A stretch of DNA of 64,000 bases, from assembly GCA_009760855.2 (NCBI GenBank), contig WPIO01000006.1:5016501-5080500 (forward strand). Reading direction: 5' to 3'. Below are positions 46,256 to 57,869 of this stretch, piece after piece. Below the pieces are notes generated by a model that made no database searches, was not told the DNA's origin, and worked only from the letters and a program-made list of their open reading frames with translations. The first letter of the stretch is position 1; each line of letters begins with the position of its first letter. The translations under genes were made by a program, and so were the position numbers. Source of the DNA: Cristatella mucedo. Lineage: Eukaryota; Bryozoa; Phylactolaemata; Cristatellidae.

Positions 46256-46259
46256 CAGT

Positions 46260-46925
46260 GAATAGGGGGAATGCCTTGGGAATCGGCGAAAAATGGAAAC
46301 AATTTACAAATTGTTGAAAGTTTGCCTATTAGAAGACAAGCAAGTTATAAATGCTTTGCCTCTTAAAAATCAAACGAGTTGTAAATGCAATCCCAAGTTT
46401 TGGTGATTGAACGTAGTAAATAAAACTATTAATATTATGTAAGACCTATTAACACCGGAAATAGTATATCGAGTGAGTCCGACAAAATGATTGGACAGTA
46501 GTATGATCAAATTGTTTCACAAACCAGAAGTGAGCATTGTTCGGCAGCTAGACTTTCGTTAGGGATAATGTATCGATAATTTACTTAAGCCGGGGTCGCT
46601 GCAGCTTAGGAGTCGCTTACCACAGCACCGACTGAATCCGGGGACCACTGATCCGGTTCCTGTAGCAGCCATTGAACTCGCTTTACTAGGATTTGCTCAT
46701 TCACTAACATGCATAAAGAAGACAGTGGGGTCAGATTAGTGCATAGGGTTGGTGTCGAGATGTCCTGTAATCCTGAGTCATCAAGAACCTTTGAACTTCG
46801 TTGGCAACCAAATTAGAGCATGGTGACAGTGAATTCGCATCAGAGTCGTGGTATGGTGGCAACGTGTGTGTTTCCTTTAAGTATCTAGCTTGAAAAGTGG
46901 GTCGGGTAACCGTTATATGCGTTTC
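46260..46925. other. No recognised feature; would be the promoter region of the candidate gene that follows
   Basis: No repeat recognised. A frame on the minus strand (46731-46940) has no motif. Confidence 0.3.
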
Positions 46926-46929
46926 AGCC

Positions 46930-46997
46930 ATGGACACCACTCAGCCGGCGAGTCAGCTGTCTACACAGGAATCGAACAGCTCCGGCAACCAGAGAGG
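46930..46997 (+). CDS. Candidate first coding exon of an unrecognised gene
   Basis: ATG in a strong initiation context (CAGCCATGG), 22 codons plus two bases, beginning MDTTQPASQLSTQESNSSG, then a strong splice donor AGAGAGG|GTGAGT. It has the Ser/Gln/Thr-rich composition of a disordered N-terminus. It ends in phase 2, which matches the one-base start of the candidate exon at 48572. I recognise no family. The case rests on start context, donor strength and phase, not on similarity. Confidence 0.4.
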
Positions 46998-47161
46998 GTG
47001 AGTTATTGTTTCTAGTCACCATTCGTTCAACTTATGAACGTACCCTTATCTTGAACGCAAGGCATCTTGACTTGGCAGTACCTATCTGGCCAGTGCTCCG
47101 GAGGCTACCTCTGCATTGCTTACTGGTCCCTGGTCGGCGGCTGACCATCTCCTGTCTGCAG

Positions 47162-47255
47162 TTCCGACGCATGCCTACCGGTGGTCCGGAGATTTCTGAG
47201 TGGTAGGGGACCCTCCGGCAAAGAGGCTGAGCCCTTGCCCCAGCTACCTAGCTCG
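47162..47255 (+). CDS. Possible alternative exon
   Basis: An excellent acceptor (CCATCTCCTGTCTGCAG) is followed, in the frame left by the exon at 46930, by SDACLPVVRRFLSGRGPSG and an acidic-proline tail. The donor is weak (CTCG|GTGTGT, or GTAATG at 47263), and neither end phase fits 48572. It may be an alternative or terminal exon, or a false acceptor. Confidence 0.2.
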
Positions 47256-47990
47256 GTGTGTGGTAATGGCTATATAGTGCACGGTCCATGTCACCGTGCC
47301 ACTCAAATTGTGCCACGAGCATTTTCATGTATGCATTTTACTTTAATGTATATAAATCCAAAGCTGCCGTTTTTTCATTCACTGTACATCAGCTGCACGC
47401 ACCAAGCCTCTTGTGTAAGCACTGTCTCTCGCGACCTAGGGACCACTAACCGACTGCACAGCTTAGCAGTAGCAGAGCCACTTGAGACTGGTTTGAGTAA
47501 TGGAGCTTTGCTGCATTGCCTCGAGAAGCCTTAGCTAGTTTGGCTGAGACTAGCCTTTTTTCGATGCTATTCTCGAAACTTTTTTATATTGAGCCCACTG
47601 CATGCTTGCACTGTCCACTGCAGCAGCAGTAGTAGCAGCACAGCTCCTACAAATGTCTGCAAGAGCATGCTCTTCCCTGCCCTGGCTAGTTCTTTGCTTC
47701 TGTTAGCGACTTGTCGGTGGTGAGAGCACGAATCCAGCTGCTCAATTTTCATTCCACACCGACAAGAACTTGAAAAATTCAGATTCTGTAGGAATGGCTT
47801 CGAAGGAAAGAACTTCCTGACTAGGAAGCTTTGCGACCTGCATCAACCTTACAAATTTGCTAGGGCTGCTATTTCGAGGTGCGGGTTACACCCGGCAGGT
47901 TTCATTTTTCTTGATGCAGGTGAATGTGTAACTGCTTGGCTTCTCCACCATCAATCGGCAACAGTAGTACTGTGCCTTATTTGTGCCGTT

Positions 47991-48305
<315 letters not shown>

Positions 48306-48571
48306 ACTTGATCTAGCCAGAAGGGCTGCTCAGGGTATGTCTCACGGTGTAGTGTTCGAGAGTGTCAGTCCTGATAGTGCATGTTGCTGTTTGGGGCAAC
48401 GCTGGTAGCTAGTTCTTCTGATACTGCCTAGTCATTTGTTTTGCACTGCCTAGTTGTGACATCTCGATGTGCTGTATTTCGTGACCATCACTCCGATCTG
48501 TCATGGGCATTAGCTTCGGCTGCCTGCGCCTGTTGGCGATGCTGGAGCGAAGTTCCACTTTGCTCTTACAG

Positions 48572-48677
48572 GGCTGTAGGGGCGATGGCTGATGTAGACT
48601 CTGGCATCGATACGGTGGATGTGGACGACGTTGACTTACGACTGCAGCTGCATATGGCACCGAGAAAACGTCGGAAA
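48572..48677 (+). CDS. Candidate second coding exon, acidic stretch then basic nuclear-signal-like end
   Basis: Acceptor TTTGCTCTTACAG, then one base plus 35 codons: AVGAMADVDSGIDTVDVDDV, followed by a leucine/histidine stretch and MAPRKRRK, then the donor AAA|GTGAGC. The Asp/Val-rich part followed by a KRRK cluster is typical of small nuclear proteins, but I know no match. The start phase (1 base) fits the end of 46930-46997 and the end phase is 0. Confidence 0.4.
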
Positions 48678-49119
48678 GTGAGCCCTTGCCTAATATTTTT
48701 GCTTGGCCTAGATTCGGAAGGATTATCTCGGCAATGCAGTGGCAGCTGTCACAGTGGTATCAAGTGGTCATTTAATTACTCATTCAGCTATCTTCGCCTT
48801 CAGCTGTGGTTCTTTAGCAAAGAAATTCTCTTCTCATTAATGCCTTTAGTGCTTGTAGCAAACGAATGGATGCTTAGTTGCATGAGCTTGGACCTTGCTC
48901 GGTGGTACCCAATCGGTGCACAGATGTGCCACAAAGAATTTTCTTCCCTTTCTTCCCTTTCTGATTCTCCAACCAGTCAATGCCTATGCTATTGGGAGCT
49001 AGATTGATATCCAAAAGCCAGGCGCTTTTTGGTTCCTTGCTTTTCGAGGTTTCAGGAAGAATGCGCACAGTGCTACTTTCAATCGATTGATGACGTTCGA
49101 TGAGAATGCCCCGTGTCTT

Positions 49120-49555
49120 TGCTAAATACAAACCTCAAATCCTTTGCTACAAACCTCAAATCCTTTGGAGACCGTGCATTTAGTTCGTACGCTCCCAAAG
49201 CCTGGAACTCCCTCCCGACCTGCATCAGAACATCCCCTGACTTGACCACAGTTAAAAGAACTTAAAAGCACACCTATTTAGGACAGCATTTAGTGGGTCC
49301 CTGTGATTCGTCCTTGATGTGCTTACGCGTGCTGACACTGTGCATGCTGCCACTAACCAAATTTGCATGCTGACCCTGTGCATGTCACCCCTAACCATAT
49401 TATTCATTTCGTTCGTTTATCAAGCATGATATTACTCACCATTCAATTGCATTTCCCTTTGCAGCAAATGTAAAGCACCTAGAGAGAAATTGAGTTCTCT
49501 GAGGGTGTTTTATCAAGTGCATTATTATTATTATTATTATTATTATTGTTATTAA
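49120..49555 (+). mobile_element. A-LINE 3' end
   Basis: Begins with a doubled CAAACCTCAAATCCTTTG, the last ORF2 codons in broken frame, then the complete 3' UTR, the hairpin (AAAGCACC/GGGTGTTTT) and (ATT)n. Confidence 0.92.
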
Positions 49556-50020
49556 ATGTGCAGCTTTTTATAAGTATAAGGCTATACAATTTCAAAGTGG
49601 CCTGCACTATAGAGACCATCACTTAGTCTCACCTGCGATTTTGTCAGTAAGTACTGCTACTTTTTTTGCCCACGCTAACTCCAGTCCTCCTGTTGACAGC
49701 GAATCGTGCTTTTCTATTTGCCATGAGACCAGTGAAGTGTCTTCGATGCTGCTTTGACTCAGCGAGTAGAGGGCATGTGGTCCCATATATATATGCCACG
49801 TTGTTGCAGCTACATTGTACTGCCTGTAGGGGTGGACACTGGGCTTCGGCAAATGTTTCCACGTCGGCCTGCAGCACAGGGCGTTTCCTACCTCCAAGTC
49901 GATCGCAGAGCTTCCTCTCTTCTTGCTTGCATGGCATCATGTTGCTTGCTGCATATTTTAAGGCTGCTTCGGCACAACCATATCATTTCCATTCCAAATG
50001 AGGCGCGACTCCTTTTGCAG

Positions 50021-50061
50021 GTTGCTGCCGACTCTATCGCCTATAATGTCATGGCGAACAG
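50021..50061 (+). CDS. Candidate third coding exon
   Basis: Acceptor GACTCCTTTTGCAG, then 13 codons plus two bases, VAADSIAYNVMAN, then the donor ACAG|GTGCAT. It starts in phase 0, as the 48572 exon requires, and ends in phase 2, as the 51163 exon requires. At 41 bases it is small and could be a chance match. Confidence 0.3.
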
Positions 50062-50224
50062 GTGCATGCATGCAGTAGATTAATTGGCTAACGATAGGCC
50101 TAGTTGTGAAGAGTGGACGGAGATTAGACAATTGTGTGTATGTCTGTACTTGCGTGAGGTGGTGTTTTTTCGCGTGCGCATGTGTGTGCGTGCTTTTAAG
50201 ATGTGTGTATGCACCATGAGACGT

Positions 50225-50415
50225 GATGTACCTTGAACCGCAATGGCTCACATGGCAAGGCTGTTGCTATTTACGACCTCGGTCCCGAGATCGTTGGTTC
50301 GAATCTAGTGGTGGGCGATCCTTTATTGCAGCTGCAAGTGGTAGTGATATACGTAAAGGCTCTTCTGTCGCTATGCAAAAGAGGCTGTTAAATCAGTTAG
50401 TACTTTATTTTGTAT
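50225..50415 (+). mobile_element. B-SINE, full length
   Basis: Head CCGCAATGGCTCACATGGCAAGG, B box in TTGGTTCGAATCTAG, body GTGGGCGATCCTTTATTGCAGC, AGTGGTAGTGATATACG, CTTCTGTCGCTATGC, AAGAGGCTGTTAAATCAG and the tail TTTATTTTG. Confidence 0.9.
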
Positions 50416-50444
50416 GTGTTTGATGTGAAAGAGAGGGATGACAT

Positions 50445-50513
50445 AATAATAATAATAATACATTTGACATAGCATCTCCAGAGAACTCATTCTCTTTCTA
50501 GGCACTTTGCATA
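50445..50513 (-). mobile_element. A-LINE tail
   Basis: (AAT)n, CATTTGACATAGCATCTCCAGAGAACTCATTCTCTTTCTAGGCACTTTGC: only the hairpin is left. Confidence 0.8.
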
Positions 50514-51002
50514 GGATAGAATGATAAGTGTATACTAGATTCATAAGTGGGCTCAAAAGGGTGTATATCAATAAGGGGACTAATTGTTGGGCGGTAATAA
50601 GAGAGAAAGAGAGAGAGAGAGAGAGACCCGAATTGTGCCGAGGCTTAATGTATATTTAAAAATTGGTGTTGGAACGATGGGGCCATCAGCAGTCAATGGG
50701 TGCTATCAACCAACCTTTAATGCTCGGTCTTACTGGTCAGCTGAATGCTTATGTGAAAGGAATGCTTTAGTACATCTGGCCACAATCCTTGTAGCTCTGG
50801 TGCTCCTAGGCTGCACATTCGTGCACTCTATGGAATGATAGTGGCAGGAACCGAGCACAAGTGCCGAGATGTGGCTCTCTGTTTCTCCCCCCTGTTCTAT
50901 ATCATGCTTCTGCTGTTGAGCAACTCTGTGACCATGTCGCAGGCATGAGCTTTCCTCATTCTAGGCTGCCACTTTTCGTTGACTGCTGGTTGAGCCTGTG
51001 AA

Positions 51003-51021
51003 TTTCTCCTCGTTCTCTCTT

Positions 51022-51055
<34 letters not shown>

Positions 51056-51066
51056 CTCTCTTCTCC
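51003..51066. repeat. (CT)n microsatellite / polypyrimidine tract
   Basis: CT repeats with TTT interruptions. Together with further pyrimidine-rich sequence up to 51160 they precede the acceptor at 51162. Confidence 0.9.
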
Positions 51067-51162
51067 TCTCCTCTGCTCTCACTTCATCTCTGTGCCTCCC
51101 TGTCCCGTCTTCATCTCTTTGACTCTCTGTTCCGTCTCTCCCTTTTATCTTCACCCCCACAG

Positions 51163-51205
51163 TGACCCTGGCAAGCTTCTAAGCAACTCAGAGGCTAAGT
51201 ACTAG
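51163..51205 (+). CDS. Candidate last coding exon
   Basis: A very strong acceptor (long pyrimidine tract, CACCCCCACAG), then one base completing a Ser codon, DPGKLLSNSEAKY and a stop (TAG 51203-51205). Its start phase fits the end of 50021-50061. The joined product would be about 85 residues. Unrecognised. Confidence 0.33.
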
Positions 51206-51952
51206 CAGTCAGGTGTGCATGGCCTGTAAGTCTCGGATCCAGAACTTTCACAAGATGTGTGCACATCTGCTGTATACCTGTGTAATGCTACAGCAGCTGT
51301 CACACGACTCGTCCTTGTCCATGCTCTAATCGGTGTTGTCTCGTGCAAGCATATCGTTATGCAAATTTTTCACAAACAAACTATAGCTAGTGTTGACTCG
51401 TATGTCAGAAGGTACACAAGTGGTTTAACTGGTGCAAAACTGATCGTGGCTCGTACTTATGCTTGTCTAAGTTTTATTAAGTGCCCTCACTTGCAATCCG
51501 ACTCGTGTACTGGTGAGGTTTCGTGAAGTGCGATCTGTCGTGCATGCATTCTGATGCTGGTTGTCCCTTTGCACGTGAAAGGAGTGAGAACTCCACATAG
51601 CTTCGGATTGTGGCTCCAGCTCTCCCTTGGATAGTGCCTCGGCTTTGCATTGGCCTTGGCTGTGGCATCTGCTCGCCGTGCCCTGAGAAGACGTGGCTGC
51701 GCTTCCCTCTCCACACGAGCAGACCTGCTGCTGCTTCCCAGTTTAAAATTTACAAGCCTGTAGGCCTTGTTTGCCAGTGCAGCAGGGCGTATGCAAAAAT
51801 AACGTGTGATCACACAGCCGATTCCTTATGCTTGTAGTGCATAATCACTGACTCAGCTTCTATGTGCATCCCTCTGCAACAGATGGGTACTAGTCATCAC
51901 AAGCAGTAGTCGTGCCCATTGTGAGTAAAAGACTGGTTGCAGTTATATAGAT

Positions 51953-53030
51953 ATACACTGCCCTTCAAAATTTTCTATGCAGTTGCTACCAGCACACTAC
52001 CTAAAGCACAAGATTTTGACTGGCTCTATCTCTGATGCAGTTTTTAATATGCAAAAAAGCTAATGAAAAAATATAATTGCGTGTCACTTATTGGGTACAA
52101 TTAATAACTTATTGGAGCACCGTGTTTTTTATAAACTTCCCCCTGTCGTGTCGGCATTGACTCCACCAGCTCCCGGCTCGTTTCTGGATTAATTGACGCC
52201 CAGTAACCCTTCAATACCTCAAGGAACTCATCGGCTACTATGAGCAGGAGAGCTCTGAACCTTAGAACTCCTTCGACTTCGTCTTCCAGATGTTCTATTG
52301 CATTCAAGTGCCGACTCTGGCTTGGTCACTGCATGACCTCCGAAGCCATAGTCTTCGGGTTCGTGGAAAACTCAACCTGCCATAGCAGTGTGCTTCAAAT
52401 CTGTGTCACACCTCCAACAGAAGTCGAACCCATGAAGAGGGTAGGCAGATAGAAAGCCAACATTCTGCACAGTGTCTAATTAGACATTCTTGTTAGGGAT
52501 TTCTTGAATCCTGGGCACATGCCCAACACCGGAAGCTTGACAAGCAACCCCATACCATTGCACTTCCACCTCCAAATTCCACGGTTTTTTGCAGACAGCC
52601 GTTCGTTTACGCTTTATTTGTTAGCAGGTGAACGTACTTCCTCCTTTTGTCGCAACCAAAGAGATTGAATTTGGACTCATCAGTCCACAGCAATTTGTTC
52701 AACTGTGAAGGTGTTCAGTGCTGGTGTTGGCAAGCAAAATCTAGCCATACTTGTTCTGTGATGCTTAGTCAACACTTTCTTGAACTTAGCCACCCGTGCG
52801 TTTAGTCCTTGTTCATTAAGCCGACTAGTCCTGCTATTGTGGCCTACGACTGTCCCAATAGCTAGGCAGAGACTGTACTAGTGCATTTGAGCTGTGGAAA
52901 ACCTGTCCTTCAGACCCATGCTTTTGAGGAGCCGGTCCTTTCTCGGAGGAGTTACTCGAAGGTAACCTCAGCTCGGCAGTGCTTCTGTATAGTCAAGGTG
53001 TTTTCTGTTAATGTCCCCAGTGCCCTCTGA
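51953..53030 (-). pseudogene. Tc1-like transposon relic
   Basis: Left end CACTGCCCTTCAAAATTTT resembles Tc1-group inverted repeats. On the minus strand, from right to left: a decayed helix-turn-helix region (near 52930), DESKFNLFGCD (52660-52690, the first catalytic Asp block), DTDLKHTA (near 52400), NAIEHLEDEVEGV (52260-52310) and the C-terminal INPETSRELVESMPTRQ (52130-52210). Frames are broken throughout. The right inverted repeat was not identified. Confidence 0.88.
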
Positions 53031-53094
53031 GGTCTTCAGTCACCACCCGTTTCCAAATTTCCCGGTTTGAATGGCTATCTCTGTATAGATGCAT

Positions 53095-53292
53095 GATATG
53101 GTGAATCGTGATGGCACACTGGGTAAGCGGTTGCTTTTAGTGACATCGGGACCAAGGTCGTGGCTCGAATCCTGCGGTGGATGATTCGTTACTGCTACTG
53201 CTGCAAACAGTGGTGATAGCCGCAAAGGCTCTTCTGTGGTTTTACAGAAGAAGTTTTTAATGTAAAAATCAGTTGGTATTTTTTTTACGTCA
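53095..53292 (+). mobile_element. B-SINE, full length
   Basis: TGATGGCACACTGGGTAAGCGG (A box region), GGCTCGAATCCTGCGGTGG (B box), GCAAACAGTGGTGATAGCCGCAAAGGCTCTTCTG and AAATCAGTTGGTATTTTTT. Confidence 0.9.
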
Positions 53293-53307
53293 AAACTGAT
53301 ATTTTAC

Positions 53308-53659
53308 CTTTAGAATGTTGTGCAACCGCCAACATGTTCAGGTCGCACACCGAGCCTCCATATTGGACGCGCTGGCCCTTACAGGTTGAGACATCCGGAT
53401 ACCTTGGCCCATCTTTTGCCGAGGCATCTCCGGTGACGAAACTGAGGTGGTAATGGTCACTGGACCATTCGTGTCCATCTGTTTGCATGAGAACCGTTGA
53501 CTCGGCTGCCAGCCAATGCAAGTACTTAATAAGCCACACGCAGCAAACTAACACTGCGACTAAGGCCAAAATTGTATTGAGGTTTTTGCAATTTAATAAT
53601 GACGTCAAATTGATGTATTGGCCCCATGAAACATTTGGAGGAAAGTGAGGCCCGATCAC
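53308..53659 (-). CDS. Candidate exon of a membrane protein, unrecognised
   Basis: Minus-strand frame of about 117 codons ending at a fair donor, CTAAAG|GTAAAA (53308). It encodes a hydrophobic segment of about 20 residues (LNTILALVAVLVCCVWLI, about residues 27-46 of the frame), then a polar region with three Cys and a Gly (ESTVLMQTDGHEW, VSTCKGQRVQYGGSVCDLNM). The membrane segment near the N-terminus followed by a longer polar part suggests a type II membrane protein such as a Golgi enzyme, but I cannot assign a family. No ATG precedes the membrane segment, so an upstream exon would be needed (possible acceptor CCCTTAG before 53656). The sequence here is not any repeat family seen elsewhere in the window. 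Confidence 0.4.
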
Positions 53660-54580
53660 TAAGGGATTTTAAATTTAGTTCGAGAAACAGGTAGGCGACT
53701 TGAAGCCAAGGAGCAGGAAGTGTGAGAGCACACTATACAAGCTTGTAGGTTGAATAGGTAAGCTGGTGAAAGCTAGTGAAGCGTCCTGTATGCCATACAG
53801 GTGATACTAAAGTCTAGATACTTAGTCTAGATACTAAAGACGGCAGAAAGCTTGCTATGAATACAAAGGGTAGTTTTAACGAAGCATACAGAAAAGCAGG
53901 GCTAGCCATATGTCTTGTGGCATACGAGAACTACCGTCTGCTCATCCAAGCTAAGGCCAGCTCTAAGTTGTCCAATTCATGGACATGGCATGTAGAGCGT
54001 GAAAATCGGCTGCTCCTCGTCTCGACTACTCAGCAGTCTCCCTTCTGCCCTTCTCATTGAAGACGAGAGTTGTTGCAGAGCACCTTAACGCTTTGTTGAG
54101 TTTGTGGAAAAAAGAATTATCCATAAAAGTTCTGGAAAGTCGCTAGACTATCGTAATGCTTTCATTACTCACTTGGGTGCTGGGTAAATTTGAATCGACT
54201 CATGGAAAGCTGTAAAAGCTAGTTCTACAGCTTCCGACTGAGACTGAGCTTAACAGAAAGACTAACCCTTGCAAATTAGTTTGAGCTTCAGTCTTCACGA
54301 TCGTGACCTTGCGATGCTTCTGCTGTAGTTGTTTTTTAGCAGCCTGCCTGGTACTGAAAAAGTTCTTAATTATTAATTATTGCTGCTCTTTCGGCGATTT
54401 GGGATTTGATTTTTGATTTGCCCCCTGAATAGAGGCGACGTTTCTCGAGGCCTCTTTACAAAAGACCTAATATTTTAAGTATTGTTTTGTAAATTATGCA
54501 AAAATTGAGACCTGTCTCAAGTTGATCTAGAGCTGGACTATCACCGTCGTTACCTCAAATAGTTTCTTTTTATATCTATA
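53660..54580. other. No recognisable feature
   Basis: One 67-codon plus frame (53857-54060) reads protein-like but has no motif and no clear splice context. Confidence 0.35.
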
Positions 54581-54584
54581 ATAA

Positions 54585-54718
54585 TACAATATAAATCATT
54601 TGTATAGCGCCGTATGTGAACTACTTGACACTATCCAGGAGTTTGCACATGCCACATGGTTCGTGCCAACGATCTTGCTCCTTGAATGTGAGCACCTTGG
54701 TCCTAAAATACGGCAGTA
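54585..54718 (-). mobile_element. A-SINE, decayed
   Basis: ATCATTTGTATAGCGCCGTATG (tail) and GGTGCTCACATTC (minus-strand reading near the head) keep the family order. The hairpin is mutated. Confidence 0.65.
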
Positions 54719-54737
54719 GTCATAATCCAAAAAATAT

Positions 54738-54880
54738 ATAATTCATTTGTATAGCGCCCTAAGAGAACTGAATCTCTTTTCAGGTGTTTCACATATGCCC
54801 TGGGGCTCGAGCCCATGCCCTCGGCCATACCTTGGTGGCCGAGTAGCCGTTATGGCCCGAACCCCTTGTCAAACCTTTCT
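54738..54880 (-). mobile_element. A-SINE
   Basis: TAATTCATTTGTATAGCGCCCTAAGAGAACTGAATCTC...CAGGTGTTTCACATATGCCCTGGGGCTCGAGCCC is the tail, body and B box on the minus strand. The head is partly decayed. Confidence 0.85.
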
Positions 54881-54884
54881 AGTC

Positions 54885-56505
54885 ACTTGCTAAGCAAACC
54901 TTTGAACGTCTTATCTTCTGTCCGGATAGTGCTGAGTTGCCCGAAGTGGCAGTAATTTATCGTCGGCCACGTGGCAATCGCATCTTCACATTCGTTTTTT
55001 CTAATTTTTGCTTTGTCCTTTGAGCTAGGTATCACGGTCCTCTCGTTCTAGGCCACTTAAATATCCATCTCGATAAATCATCTGATTTGATTTGCTCCAA
55101 AATAATTTAATATATTAAGTGTATCTGCCTGAGTGCTTGACTCCGAGGCCAAAAGCCATATCAAAGGCAACACACACACTTTTGTAAAATAATTTAATTT
55201 TCTTTTGAAATTGTACTCTGCTGACCTATATCATTACCCCTTTTCGCTCATCTGATCGTATGCGGATTTCATTCTCGCTTGAATTTTTCCCATTTTTGCA
55301 CCCAAAACCCCACGTGGGCAAGCTCACGTCGTCGGCCCTTCCACTTGATCTTGGTACCAACCATTTCACTTTGATGCAATGCAATGCACGACCCTTCCAA
55401 CATTCTGGGTTATTTTGGATCTGTGACTCGAGTTTAGGTCTGTTTTCGCAAAAACATCTTTTGGTTTACGGCTGATGCGTGTTTTTAAGGAAGTAGGAAA
55501 TATTAAACGGGGGCCCTAAGTGGTATCCTAAAATAAAAGAATCACTGCTCACTACTTTCGATTCTAGATCATTTCGAATCTTACCAATTTATGTAAGCTA
55601 AGGCTAAATCCAAAGTCATAAAGAACGCATGTGAATCAAAAACACTTAAATGTTAACGTTAATTTTGCTGGGTGGTAGATTTCAATTAATTTTTTACTTG
55701 AGTGTAAAGCATTTTCAAATCTCTTGTACCTAAAATAAGTATATATTCGCTAGTTTATCGAATAAACTTTGCGTGTGTGGTTGAGATGGTGATATCAAAA
55801 TTTGATTGGAACATAGAGCACACCTTGAACCACTATTCTAATTTCCGAATCTTAGGCTGACATTGACTAGTTTCTATTAAAGTGTAAGGAGGCAGATATG
55901 GGCAACTGACCGTGTAATTTTTGTATTTGTGGAGTAAGAGAATGGTGAGTAGTCATATTTGATTGGAGAGACACCGAGAGGTTGCTATCACCCAGTAGCT
56001 GCATATTCCTACGTGTGTGTGTGAACAAGTATGAAGACAAAGGGGGAAAAGTTCTCTGAAAAGGCCAGCTAAGTTGTGAGAGGTCTAAAAAGCACACGTC
56101 AGTATAGTTGTCTATGACTACGACAATCACTGGCACACTCATGTCCCATGCGAACACTCAAAAGAACCCATTAAGGTATGGCAGACAATTGCTGCTGGCT
56201 TGATGCGATTTTTAGCACAATAGTACATAATGCATCAACTATCATTTTATAGTTTAGATATTTTTTTAATTTACAGACAGGTGAAGGGGAGAAAAGTGAA
56301 CTTCTTTTGCTTTTGAATGGAATCTGGGTGTCCTCTTGTAACAGTACAGCAGTTCCAACATCAAGTTTTGTTAATTTCGCCAAGGTAACATTGCAAAAAT
56401 TTATTATCACGCTCACGTAGACGTGCACAGCATGCCTAAACCATTCTATATGAGCTATACTTAATAAATGTATACGGATATATTATAGTATAGCTGATAC
56501 TTGTA
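54885..56505. other. No recognisable feature
   Basis: AT-rich. Frames on the minus strand (55867-56157, 56171-56428) have no recognisable motif. Confidence 0.4.
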
Positions 56506-56509
56506 TAAA

Positions 56510-56735
56510 TTGCCACTTTTAGGCATTTCTTCCCATGCAATGACACGCTTACACTTTGTGCAAAACTCGGAAGCTATACGCATCTGTCGCTAATCTAACA
56601 ACTCCCACACTAATCACCAATCTTCACTAGCTGACTATCAAACAATGCATTGACCTCAACGTTTTGCCCCACTTTTTCATCCCTTCGATCTCTTACTCCG
56701 GTCTGTACACACCCACTACTCGGGTGCTAGCTCAA
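56510..56735 (+). mobile_element. Old A-LINE ORF2 C-terminal fragment
   Basis: GTGCAAAACTCGGAAGCTATACGCATCTGTCGC, CTATCAAACAATGCATTGACCTCAACGTTTTGCCCCACTTTT and TCCGGTCTGT follow the A-LINE text (VQNSAARLVCR..., KQRIDFKVLSLTF) in broken frame. Confidence 0.65.
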
Positions 56736-56750
56736 ACACACACACACACA

Positions 56751-56824
<74 letters not shown>

Positions 56825-56837
56825 GTATGCATATTTA

Positions 56838-56872
<35 letters not shown>
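56735..56872. repeat. (CA)n(TA)n microsatellite
   Basis: CACACA with a short CGCG interruption, then TATATA with ATGCATATTTATGC interruptions. Confidence 0.96.
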
Positions 56873-56878
<6 letters not shown>

Positions 56879-56944
56879 GGACAAACAGTGATTGATACTT
56901 AATATTTTGATTAAACGTCCTTAATTTTCGAGACAGTTTTTATT

Positions 56945-57850
56945 AATTATAGAGTGAATATCGACTTTACCTTCAAGCACGTAACCACCTTCAAGCTCGT
57001 AACGCCCTGGCGATAGGAGGCATCCGCTTTCGCGTGTACCCGGAATGTTATGTGTATTTTTTCCTGGTTGTTGCTCGGCTTACAGTCATGTTACAATATT
57101 AGAATGTTGTAGCACCCTATGTATGACCGCACCAACCATGTTGGTGTTTCAAGAGTTCCAGTGGTTAAGGCGCTCGCCCCGACTAAGGTCTGGCTGAGTT
57201 CGTGGGCTCGAGCCCAGAGGCATATGTGAAGCGCCTGAATAGAGATTTAGTTCTCTTAAGACGCTATACAAATAAATTATATTATATTATTATATTATAA
57301 TCATTATTAACCACGTTCGTAGTATTCAATGGTTGCGACTGCAATAATGGTTGCGACTGCAATATGGCCATTAATAGTCGGTCAGTTGCACTTTCCGGTT
57401 ATTATGTACATACGCATCCTCTCTATACTCAAAATAGTCAACGAAAATGACCCGACTTAATATGTCTATACATTGTGCTCAGGGTTGCTGCTTTCCTAAT
57501 TAATCTTCTGCCCAGTTCCTTGTATTGTTCGTGGTCTCTGTGACTCCTTAGCCGTGCTTCAGGCACAGGCTTCAACGTTACTGATCAGCATCTGCATGGA
57601 CTAGCCCCTTTAACAGTGCTATTCCTTTTCGAAAGGACTGCAGTTCAGATGCAGCTGAGCATCCGGACCTAACGATATAAAGCATAAGCATTCACTTTTC
57701 ATGCGTTTTGGGAGAGACCGGGAAACGTGAACGTTATGCTTGCTGTAGGAAATGTTTTGTGAAAACGCTCGACGGGTTTCGAGAAATACTTAATTTAACA
57801 GTTCAATAAAACACGTGTCCGAACGTCCGAGACTTAATTACTCCGTCCCT
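56945..57850. repeat. Direct repeat D, copy 1
   Basis: Diverged similarity in the same orientation to 59270-60005: CTTCAAGCTCGTAACGCCCTGGCGA against CTTCAAGTTCAAAACGTACTGGCGA; GGTCGGTCAGTTGCACTTT against GGTCGGTCAGTTGTACTTT; GAAAGGACTGCAGT-CAGATGCAGCTGAGC in both; GTTTCGAGA-AT-CTTAATTTAACAGTTCAA in both. Copy 1 also contains an A-SINE (57125-57300) absent from copy 2. Confidence 0.85.
57125..57300 (+). mobile_element. A-SINE inserted in direct repeat D
   Basis: AGTGGTTAAGGCGCTCGCCCCGACTAAGG, GTGGGCTCGAGCCCAGAGGCATATGTGAAGCGCCTGAATAGAG, TTCTCTTAAGACGCTATACAAATAAATTATATTAT. This copy makes the comparison with the A-LINE 3' end easiest. Confidence 0.93.
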
Positions 57851-57869
57851 CTGCAGCCTACATTACCCT

